Shown here piece after piece: positions 35,271 to 45,283 of a DNA stretch of 64,000 nucleotides. Both the position numbers and the translations under genes were made by a program. Where the stretch lies: NCBI GenBank assembly GCA_022496805.1, contig CM040087.1, forward strand, positions 8,134,001 through 8,198,000. Reading direction: 5' to 3'. How positions within the stretch are numbered: the first letter of the stretch is position 1; every line of letters begins with the position of its first letter. The DNA comes from Pohlia nutans. Taxonomy: Eukaryota; Streptophyta; Bryopsida; Bryales; Mniaceae. The notes under the pieces are model-generated. The model was not told the DNA's origin and did no database searches. It saw only the letters and a program-made list of their open reading frames with translations.

Positions 35271-35802
35271 TTGGGACCATTTTCATTTGAAATTGTGAAC
35301 TAAGTGAAAATGAGTGTTTGATAGAAAAATGACCTTAGGGAGTGAACTCTCAGTGAACTATTCAATAAAGCCAAGAATCACGTGCCTGCATCCCCCTTAT
35401 TAAAACACCCCTATATACTTTTTTTTTTGGCTAAAATCAAGCTATATATGTACAAATCTCACAGCCTCGAAATACATTTCCATATGTACACAGGGGCTAA
35501 AAATGAGGCATTTAACTCTAGACCCCATGTATATCTACTTTCCGCTTGATTGCAATATGTCTCCCATACGTACATTTTGTACATGTTTGTTCCAAATAAT
35601 ACCCTTGTTGCGCATTCAAGTGTATATTATAGTACTTGAAGAGTGCACTCCTTGGGAAAACTACCAAACATGGCCCCACGGGGTTTTTGGCACGCTTAGG
35701 GGTGAAGCCGCCTGTATTTAATTTTCTGCTCTTGTGCAATAACTTATCCAACAACTTTGAAGCCTTCCAGGTTGACGATAATTTTGTCCTTCCACTTGTT
35801 AA

Positions 35803-36030
35803 CTCCTAAAGACCAAGAAGCCCGAATTAGGCCTCATGTTGCTTTAGCAGTTTTGGGTAGGTTCAATGTGGACTTCCTTTTGTTAAAATTTGTTAATTTT
35901 CCTACCAACATATGCATTGTTCTTCACTAATTCCAGTGGTATACAATTCAGTCTCATTTTAATTATACTTTTCACAATATGATCAATTAAATTTGTCATT
36001 TAAAAACCATGAATCTTGGTCCTTTAGGGG
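35803..36030. mobile_element. TTAA-flanked MITE, family C (copy 2)
   Basis: 228 bp between TTAA (35799-35802) and TTAA (36031-36034), with ends CTCCTAAAGACCAAGAAG and (reversed) CCCCTAAAGGACCAAGATTC. No ORF. Confidence 0.75.
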
Positions 36031-36034
36031 TTAA

Positions 36035-36895
36035 CTTACGGTGACACTCCCAAAACACGCAGACATGAATTGAAACATCTGTGAACTTCCGGATAGTCAG
36101 CCACATAGCAGGTTCATCAGACCTCCTCCACAGGCAATGATCATGATTTTTGAAATTTGTGTGTCCTTGCTTGTTTTAAGTTAAAACCTATACTGTATGC
36201 AGCTGTCGGACTTCAGATCATCATCTCATGCTGAATGATTAGTTTTTTTTTGGGAAAATTCCTTTTCAACATATGTCAAATTCTATGAATATTCTTCAAG
36301 ATTCTCTTATTCACCATACAATTCTATTTTTTGGAAAATATACTTTTCAAAAATATAATTTATATTTTTGAAGATTTAATTTTGAAAATATTCTTCAAGA
36401 TTCTCTTATTCACCATACAATTTTATTTTTTTTGAAAATATAGTTTCTTAAAAAATTGCCATAGGTTTCTATAATTATTTTGTGTCAATCTTGACGACTG
36501 ACTACCGTTTAAGGTGACTCACAAAAGTAATGAGCCACCATATGAATTGCTCTCATAAATTGAGGGATTGGAATCATGAAATAAAATTTGGACATGTTTT
36601 TGTACCAAAAGGATTCTATACTCATGTATTTCATTTAGAACAATCCATATTTGGATATATTATTATTTTAATGAAATTCATATGTCAAAACTTAAACTTT
36701 TTGAGAACAGTGAAAATGTCTCATTTCTTTTTATAGGAAGAATGTACATCTTGTGACTAGTTAACGGTGATGTGGAGCTCTCAAAATCTAATGTGAAAAT
36801 TCAACTTCAACACTAGGTTGTTAGTACTGAAACAACCACACTTAGGCACTGTCTATAATGGATTCCTCCCTTATCTTCCAAGACTAGGCCTTGGT
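36035..36895. other. AT-rich intergenic, no gene seen
   Basis: Holds a local direct repeat (ATTCTTCAAGATTCTCTTAT at about 36289 and 36389) and otherwise no recognisable feature. Confidence 0.4.
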
Positions 36896-36899
36896 TTAA

Positions 36900-37487
36900 C
36901 CCCTAAATGTCATATCATTCAATTTCTAAACAACTAACGAATTCAAACTCACCCTATGTTCTCATCAATGCTTAAATGAAAGTCATCCAAATTTTGAAAA
37001 TACTTCATCAAGTTGTTGTCCTATTCAATCGTTGGATTTAATAATACTAGAGTACACATTTTTTTTAAATTAAAAATATAGAAGTATGTCAAGTTGTTGA
37101 CCAAGCCAAACTTTCATTGACTATAGTTTGAATCAAAAGTAGCCTTGCAAAATTGAGCTTGTCATAGGTTTAATTAGCACAAAAATTTCAAAGAATCGTT
37201 ATGTTAAGAGTACCTCATTTCATATCCATTTCAACAAACTTTACTCCAAAAAATGTTAAATTTTTGTTTGTGATCAAATTTAGAAGGAATTTTTTAATTT
37301 TTACTTTGAAAATTTATAATAAAATATTGATGATAGTATTGGTGAATAGAACTATATAGATGGAATCTAAAATTTAAAATCTAGAACCTTTATTTGTTTA
37401 TCAATTCCAAAATATTCTTCTAAGTAGTACTTTAGGATGATTTTTCTCAAATCGTCAATTCTAGCAACACCTTGGTACATGTAGGGG
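36900..37487. mobile_element. TTAA-flanked MITE, family A (inverted)
   Basis: 588 bp starting CCCCTAAATGTCA after TTAA (36896-36899) and ending GTAGGGG before TTCA, a one-base decay of TTAA. The interior is the reverse complement of 10107-10686. Confidence 0.75.
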
Positions 37488-37515
37488 TTCAGTCACTTTA
37501 GAGATTAAACCTTAA

Positions 37516-38074
37516 CCCCTAAACGTTCTCACACTTTTCGGTTTTCCAAAGATGCATTATAAAATGCAACTAAGAGGGATATTCTCAAGCTGATGAATGA
37601 ATAAAAGTTGCACATTATGCGTTTTGGATTCTATCCATTTGGTTAGATTTGCGATTGCTATGACCAATATTTGTGTATTGAGTTTCAAACTTTAAGCTTA
37701 ACACTCTTTTGTAATATGATTACGAATAAGATATTGACAATCTAATAATGAAATTTGTTGTGACGGGTTGAAATGTAATACTCTAAGTGTAGTGAATTTT
37801 GGAGATATCTTGGTTGCTTAATTTTAGTAGTCGACTTTTTCAAGAGCACTTTTAGACTAAAATCTTTGAAATTTTGGGTGGAACACTACAACATGAAACG
37901 AGGCATAAAATTTTCACAAATCATCCCCTTTCTAATAGGATCACACATGCACGGAGCTAACTTCCCATAAAAGTTTCAATGAAAAATCCACACTCCAAAA
38001 AGTGCATAATGGATGAGAAAACGGACTTCAAATCTGTACATCATGCAAAATATGCATGGTTGGGCAGTTAGGAG
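37516..38074. mobile_element. TTAA-flanked MITE, family A
   Basis: 559 bp between TTAA (37512-37515) and TTAA (38075-38078). Left end CCCCTAAACGTTC, right end GGGCAGTTAGGAG. It lies only 28 bp from the preceding element. The interior closely matches 53910-54488. Confidence 0.85.
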
Positions 38075-38078
38075 TTAA

Positions 38079-39667
38079 GCGTCCACACTAATGACACTAC
38101 AGCCTTATCTGGTCAATCCTCATCAATTTCACACATTTTAAAATTTATTATACTTCTTTGGTATTTTTCTCGTATAATATATCCTTAGACTGATTTACAC
38201 TAATTTTTTCATAATTTTTTTAAATTAAAAAGATTTTTCAAAGTTTTTCTCATGGTAATTACATAGCAAATAGAAAATGCCTAAAATAGCATGAGTTTTT
38301 ATAAAAATGAGGTGTAGGCTGCATGCTTCTCGAGCTTACATTTAAAAAAAAATTCAATTGAAAAAAAAAATCTTCAATGTATGTTGGAATTTTAGAACTA
38401 TACAGTGCTATAAAATTCGTAATTTTAACAATTTTGAAGAGCTGCTATTTGAATTAGAAAGTAGAAGTCAACTCTAACACATTATTAGTTGGAACCAATT
38501 TCATTTGAAATTAGGAACTAGATGAAAATTAAAGTTTGACTGAAAAATGACCAAACATGGCCCCATAGGGCTCCTTGCGCACTTTAGGGTTAATGGGTTT
38601 AGGGGTATTTTTCTCAAGAATGCAAGTTATACGCAAAAGACAAAAGCACTTACAAAAGCACTTTTAGAAATAAACTTAGCTGAATTTGAACCAACACTCA
38701 TTCCTACGTTACAAAGATCATCCATAATGACATATTTTTATCCATTTGAGAAAATATATATTTTTTGAAATCATCCGTATGCAACAACGAAGATCTAGAT
38801 GATTCAAATTCTACAATATTTGCTGCAAAAACGAAAAAATTGCAGAAAAAAGCCCTGACTCACTCACTGTCACTGAGAGGATAATCAGAAAAGATTACGG
38901 TGAACCTTGTGTGCGGAGGTTTGACCGACTGACACACAGAAGTCCTGACTGCAGAAACCCAGTCTCTGGATCAGATCAGAGGAGTGTGAATGAGGGTTTA
39001 GAAAGAGGCTACTGAAGTCAAGTACATACTGAATACCTGGAGTAGTAGAAGTGTGTGGAAGGAGAGACAGTTCTGTCAACGGCGCAGTACCATAACTTCA
39101 AGGAAGACGCGGTAGCTCTGCAACTGATGGAGCGGTATTTTATTGGTATTTGGAGGGCCAGTGCATTAACTTCACTTGCTCTGCACTGCTTCCAGTTGGC
39201 CCTTGCGCCCTCACTGCATTTAAGTTACACACCTGCCCTGCATCTGCACAGTGAGTGAGTCAGGCTTCTTTCTCTTTCCCTCTTTCTCTTTCATTGCACT
39301 TGGCACCTGTGATCGATGACGCTCATCATCGATCCCGGATTCCCGTGCCTACTTATTGCCTTCTTTCCCGCACACACGATGTACCGTACTAGCTCCCGCC
39401 TAGCTAGATAGCTTTCATACTGTATCGCAGTTTCAATTCTCCGCTGCCACTGCATACCGGTAATCAGTTTATACTCTGGCTAAGTCGTTTACCAGTCTCT
39501 ATTAATTGAATGTGAATACATCACTTGTGTATTTCATGTATATAACGGCGTCAGTAATGAAGACGTTATTCTGCAAGTTGAATATTTATTTACCCTGATT
39601 TGGACTTAAAAGGCCCTTGGTGTCCCTCTCTACAACCCGTGTTTAGCCTTATAATTGTTCAATTGTA
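38079..39667. other. Intergenic; inverted duplication and GC-richer stretch
   Basis: 38670-38945 is the inverted partner of 25740-26030. 38940-39420 is GC-richer and pyrimidine-rich, with CTTTCTCTTTCCCTC runs that could belong to a promoter or leader, but no coding exon follows that I can recognise. Confidence 0.35.
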
Positions 39668-40084
39668 AGGTGGTTACCCCATTCCCAACTCAATAAGAAA
39701 CACGGATATGAGACGTTGATATTGCTTAGTACTATTATTTTTTAGAGTTAGGCAAGAAGAAATAGATTCCAACAGAAGTTGAAACATAATTTTTGGATGA
39801 AGAATGAATTAGTTATAAATTTTCAAAGTTGAAGTATGACGCATCCCATTCATGTCATATAGGTACACTTCTTTCTGTCTAAAGAAGATTTGTATTGCAC
39901 ACAGTAAAAATGCTTAAACCAACAACAATGAATCCATAACCACACTTACATATACTAAAACCAACAAGAGAGAACCCATTACCAACTATAACTCATGCTA
40001 CAACCAACATCATTACAGCATTCATTGCGGATAATGCCTCTAGCTGTTGGTGAAAGGAGCCAGTTGGTAATGGGGTAACCACCT
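39668..40084. mobile_element. TA-flanked MITE (TIR AGGTGGTTACCCCATT), copy 1
   Basis: 417 bp with TIR AGGTGGTTACCCCATTCCCA at the left and a matching reversed end, abutting TA on both sides (39666-39667 and 40085-40086). An inverted copy sits in AKR intron 3 (57357-57761). No ORF. Confidence 0.8.
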
Positions 40085-40089
40085 TAGTT

Positions 40090-41229
40090 TGTTTTTATTT
40101 ATTTTTGTTTATTATTATTATTATTATTATTATTTTATATTTTTTTGGGGCACAAATGAAAGAAAATTTCATTACAGGGAAGAAAGAATACAAGCCACAG
40201 CCAGGCAGCCACAAGTGACCAGAGGTGGGACCAACAAACCGGACAGACAAAACCAAACCACGACGAGGCGGGCCAACAGTCACGTTCAATTGTGGTTTAA
40301 TATAGATAGAAACTCCGATCCTCGATTGAGGCAGGCCTGAATAAAGTGTTTGTTTGTAGTGTCGATGACTTAGTGCCCACGAGACAAAGGGCCATTGGGA
40401 CACAACTACTCTCCCCTTTCGGGAATGAACACTTCAGTAATTGTGGTTTGATATATGAATTGTGATATATTTTTATATACATATTATCACGATTATTAAT
40501 TTTACTTTGTACTGAAAAGTGTTTGGTCATTGTTATTTTGATGAAATATCACTAAATATAAAATATACTATACGGTCACAACGGGATAACGGATCGTTCA
40601 AGGATTAAATTGGAGCAATTACTGAATAGGGGACTTTTCCAAGGAAACCAGCTAAAATCCAATCTTTTACAAAAACAACCGGTTTTAGACAAGAAACCAT
40701 CCATTAATTACCGATGATGTTTCACCTTAGTAGCACCTAAATATCACTTATTTTATCCTAATTTTAGCCTAAAACTATGAGTTTCAACCGGTAGTTTGAC
40801 ATTTCCATTCGGCTGACTGTACACTAATTGTTGGATCTTCACGTACATTGGGAGCATCTCCACCAGCAATTCTGAAGGTCATGTAAGAATTAGTGAATTA
40901 CAAGGCATATATCATATAGTTCCCTCATTTTTCTAGAGCCAAAGAGCTATCCAAAGTGTTGATGGAGATACTCTGGAAAAGTTATATAATACTCTATATG
41001 TATGTTCTTCCTTGATGTTCACAGATGTTTAGTGAGAGTCTTAGGAATGAATTTAAGACATCCTTCCAGCTACAATTTTGCACTTTAGATGACAATCGAA
41101 TTAAAAAGAAATCCTCAAAGGTTTATACCCATAAATTGAATATAGGTTGCTAGCCTTTTAATTTTTAAAATTTTATTTGAAAGAAACAAGAAGATCAAAG
41201 AACTTTGTCATAAACAAGCAGCTAGTCGT
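40090..41229. other. Intergenic: (TTA)n, dispersed repeat
   Basis: A (TTA)n microsatellite lies at about 40106-40134. 40640-40810 is a diverged partner of 8160-8330. 40856-40976 has inverted ends GAGCATCTCCACCAGCAATT and a reversed GAGTATCTCCATCAACACTT, like a decayed Tourist-type MITE. No gene is seen. Confidence 0.4.
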
Positions 41230-41233
41230 TTAA

Positions 41234-41772
41234 CCCTTTAACGTCCCGATTCAACACTGTTTTCAAAGATTTGTTATAAAATGGTCGATGAAAAACGGAA
41301 ATGGAGTTGATGTACAAAACAAAGTTGTAAATGTCAATGTGTAGATAACATCCGTACGGTTGGATTCATCATATTTATTATTAATATTTTTAAAGTAATT
41401 TTGCAAGGTTTTCTCTTGAAATTCAATTAAAAATCCAAAATTAACACAAAAAAATTTAAAAATATTGTAATGAAATTAGAATGACATGCACTACGAGATG
41501 GTATGGTTTCCATTATTTGATTCTACTTACTATGGAAAATCATATTTAAGGTCTTTCTTTTTGAACTAAGATTGAAACTTGACATTAATCACTTTTGTAA
41601 ATTTTCAAAAATTCACATTATCTTATTTGGAAGATCCATACCGTACAAATGGTATTCAACTAGCACAAGAATGAAAAAAAAAAAATTGGATGAAAAACAT
41701 CCGGTACCTACAGAAATCGAGCTGCTGAAATTCATCCAGCGTCGAGATTCTGGACGCTGGCGTGCTAAAGGG
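41234..41772. mobile_element. TTAA-flanked MITE, family B
   Basis: 539 bp between TTAA (41230-41233) and TTAA (41773-41776). The ends are CCCTTTAACGTCCCGATTC and (reversed) CCCTTTAGCACGCCAGCGTC. An internal inverted word pair (CCAGCGTC and GACGCTGG) lies near the right end. No transposase is recognised. Confidence 0.8.
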
Positions 41773-41911
41773 TTAAGATTCATTTGCTAAAGCTGTATTC
41801 TAAATTGAGTTGAAAGAATTTAATAGTACGTGTATGTATTATTCTTAGAATTGATGTGAACAGAACTAAGGTCTAATTTAAACTTAGAGTCAAAACTAAG
41901 GGCAAGTTGGT

Positions 41912-42082
41912 CTGGAATGACTTTAAACTACCCTTGGGAAGTGCTAGGGGTGCTTCTTAGCACCAGTGAGGTCAAGAGTTCAAATCCCCATGCGGTCAAA
42001 GTCTCTTCCACATGATCCACCCTAGTGCAACCCTTGGGATTTGCCTTGGGGATTATTCCCCTTATGTGCCAAAAAAAAAAAA
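41912..42082 (+). mobile_element. tRNA-derived SINE with poly(A) and target duplication
   Basis: A ~170 bp unit ends in a run of about 16 A. Its 5' part contains GTTCAAATCC, a B-box-like pol III promoter (GTTCRANNC), preceded by a plausible A-box zone around GTGCTAGGGGTGC. The flanks AAACTAAGGGCAAGTT (from about 41893 and 42085) form a long direct target duplication, the mark of LINE-mediated insertion. Non-coding. Confidence 0.82.
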
Positions 42083-42102
42083 AAAACTAAGGGCAAGTTA
42101 GT

Positions 42103-42560
42103 GCATTTTTTGGGTACTTTGAGCCGGGTTGCCTACAGTGCTATTATTAATCTAACGTGGTCACAAAAGAGTAAAAACAATGCTTCATTTTGGTTGGCTT
42201 AAGGTCATTTCATACACCAAATCATTGAATTAGAATATTTAAATTTGGTGAATAAAGAGAAACAATTTAGACGAGGCCTTGACTCCAAATCTAGATTCAT
42301 TAAAATCGCTATATTCATTTAGTTGGGAATTTTTGTCATATTGGAACTCTTTGAAATCTACAACTGACATAGATTCAATGAAAATTTGTATACCTTCTAA
42401 AGATTTTCAAGAGTTCTAATATGGAAAAAAATTCCAATTAAATGAATACGATGTTTAAGTCTTATTTCAACTCCTCTATCAATGAATTAACAAAGTTTCA
42501 TTATCTTGAGGGGCAAAAATTGAATTTGACTTCAAATCTAACAATGTGAGATTTATGGAC
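42103..42560. other. AT-rich intergenic, no gene seen
   Basis: No gene, RNA gene or element is recognised between the SINE and the next TTAA-flanked element. Confidence 0.4.
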
Positions 42561-42564
42561 TTAA

Positions 42565-43137
42565 CCCATAACTGTCCAACCTTTCATTTTTTGAACGATG
42601 TACTGATTTCATCCACGTTTCTCATTTGTGATGAATGCACTTTTTTGCAAGGAAAAAATTATACAAAATTCTATAGCAAGATAGCTTCATGCCTGTGTGA
42701 TCCGATTAGAAAGGGGATGATTTGTAAAAAAATCATGCCTCATTTCATGTTGCAGTGATTCACCCAAAATTTCAAAGATTTTAGTCTAAACGTGCTCTTG
42801 AAAAAACCAACTCATAAAATTAAGCAACAAAAATTTCCAAAAATCACTACATTTAGAATGTTACATTTCAACCCATTTCAACAAACTTCATCCATAGGTT
42901 GTCAATATCCCGTTCGTAATTGAATTACAAAATAATTTAGAATTTCAAGTTTCAAATTTTATACAAAATATTGGTGATAGCAATTGCAAATTTCACCGTA
43001 TGGATAGAATCTTAAATTTGTAATGTACAACCTTTATTCATACATCAAGTTGAAAATATCCCTCTTACAATAGTTCCATTTTATAATGCATCTATGCAAA
43101 ACTACAGAATTTGGAGAAGGGTGAGGACATTTAGGGG
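42565..43137. mobile_element. TTAA-flanked MITE, family A (inverted)
   Basis: 573 bp between TTAA (42561-42564) and TTAA (43138-43141). Left end CCCATAACTGTCCAACC, right end GAGGACATTTAGGGG. The interior is the reverse complement of 37516-38074. Confidence 0.82.
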
Positions 43138-43141
43138 TTAA

Positions 43142-43913
43142 TGAGTTGCAAACAAAAGCAATTTAGAAAGCGTTAGTAGAGTTAACTGAAAAGAAGAGAG
43201 AATACATATTAGGTAAGGTGAGTCTGACCGGTATCTAAAAACAATCAAACAAACTGAAAAGGTTTCCAAAGAATTCAAAATAGAAAGGAGGGTAAATTAG
43301 TTTTGCCGTCACAAAGGTGGTCGAACTCAATCTATGGGAAGTTCACAAAGAGCCAAGGCTTAGAGGCGTGGCCCATATTCAATTTGAAATAATGGCAAGG
43401 CATGTGGCAGTCTTGAGATATAATTAGGTGGCTTGTTTGATTAGGTGGCTCTCACAACTTGGATTGGCTTACAAAGCTCATGTCTAAAATTGAAGGTAGA
43501 GGGTGTTGCCGCCTTGAAGGCCTCACGACCCAGTTCTACGCTCCGCGATGGCCGAGAGTCCTTCCTTCCCTTGTCTTGCGTCAGGTCTGTCCATGTTTGT
43601 CTTCTGCCTTTTGGTAAGACCACTTGTGGCTGACCTAGCTTGTAGTTTAGTTCCTTCTGCAATAAAATCCCGTTTCATTTGTTTCAAAAAAAAATGAAAA
43701 AAAAAAGAAAAAAGAAATGAAAAAAAGAAATGGTAGAGGTTGTTGGGTTCACTATTTGATTTTGATTATACTCATAGAGCGACAGTGAGACTTTGGTTTC
43801 CTACGGGGGCCAGATCACCTGTTCTAATTTCGGTTAACTCAAGTTTACGGAACTAATTTGAATTGATTTCCGTATGGAGCAGTGTCATTATCCTCAACAA
43901 CGCAAACGTACTG
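43142..43913. other. Intergenic, possible relic
   Basis: 43470-43640 is GC-richer and followed by an A-rich tract (43686-43732), which could mark a retrocopy or old 3' end, but no protein is recognised. Confidence 0.3.
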
Positions 43914-43915
43914 TA

Positions 43916-44893
43916 CAGTGGGGTCCAACATGGAATGGCGTTTTTGGTTTCGCAGTGAGAAAAATTTCAGTACTGCCAACTTTGAAAGCCTCCCAAGAGC
44001 TCAAATATTGGTATTTTACCACGAAAATTTTACCAGAGACTTATCTTTAAGTTAATTATATGTATGCCAAATTTCAAGGCCAAAAGATTCACCAAAAAAA
44101 CGTTATTCAAAATCTACCAACATTGGTAGTTATTCACTGCTGCCAACTTTGACAACCTCCCAAAGATTGAATTAATTTTTTTTTGCCATGAAATTCTTGG
44201 AAAAAGAACTTCTTTATGTTAATAACATATGATAAAAATTTCAAGGCCAGAAGATTAATACAAAAAAGATATTGACAATCTACCAACATGTGTAGTTGTG
44301 GGAAACAATGGGGGAAACTTTGCTACCAACTTTGACACCCTCCCTACGGTTGAGAAATTGTCTATTTACCATGAAATTTTTGGTACAACATGCTCTTTAT
44401 GACAAAATCATTCATGCCAAATTTCAAGGTCAAAAAATCTATACAAAGAAAATTATTTACAATCTACCAATGTGTGTAGTTTCCCCCATTGTTTCCCACA
44501 ACTACACATGTTGGTAGATTGTTAATATCGTTTTTTGTATTAATCTTTTGGCCTTGAAATTTTTATCATATGTTATTAACATAAAGAAGTTTTTTTTCCT
44601 AGAATTTTATGGCAAAAAAAAAATTAATTCAATCTTTGGGAGGCTGTCAAAGTTGGCAGCAGTGAAAACATTTCCACAGCTACCAATGTTGGTAGATTCT
44701 GAATAACTTTTTTTGGGTGAATCTTTTGGCCTTGAAATTTGGCATACATATAATTAACTTAAAGATAAGTCTCTGGTAAAATTTTCGTGGTAAAATACCA
44801 ATATTTGAGCTCTCGGGAGGCTTTCAAAGTTGGCAGTACTGAAATTTTTCTCACTGCGAAACCAAAAACGCCATTCCATGTTGGACCCCACTG
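43916..44893. mobile_element. Modular palindromic element, copy 2 (978 bp)
   Basis: TIRs CAGTGGGGTCCAACATGGAA and reverse complement abut TA on both sides (43914-43915 and 44894-44895). The left half holds three diverged modules of about 150-165 bp: the first from ~43972, the second from ~44138, the third from ~44322. The right half is the mirror of the first two plus the outer end. The structure is cleaner than copy 1. It could form a ~450 bp hairpin RNA. No meaningful ORF. Confidence 0.85.
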
Positions 44894-44895
44894 TA

Positions 44896-45283
44896 CAGTA
44901 AACTCGTCACGGAAGGGACCGGGACAGTTTTCATTAACCTAGTGGAGTGCACCGGTCGTAGATAATTAAGGCCATGTTTCCGCCGTCATCACTACTGCAT
45001 GTAGTTTACTTGAGGAAATGCTCATACCGGTAGTAGCTAGCTCGCGTTGAATGTGAACGATCGAGGAGATCATACCAACAAACACTTGCAGGTGATCGAT
45101 CCAGCAGTATTGCAATCGAACATCGATGCTCTTGGTCAACTTCGATGACAGCATCTAAAGCTCTTCGATCGATACCCTGAAGCTGCTTCGTCAGAATATT
45201 AACAGAGCACTTGATCGATCACCTGGGGCCTGGGGATGCATGCATCGATCTGTTGAGTGATATTGCTTTCGGATTTAGAGGCG
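44896..45283 (+). promoter_or_regulatory. Upstream region of the LTP gene
   Basis: GC-richer 390 bp between the palindromic element and the LTP start, rich in CGATCGA words. No definite TATA box was identified. The presumed promoter is therefore very close to a TE end. Confidence 0.35.
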
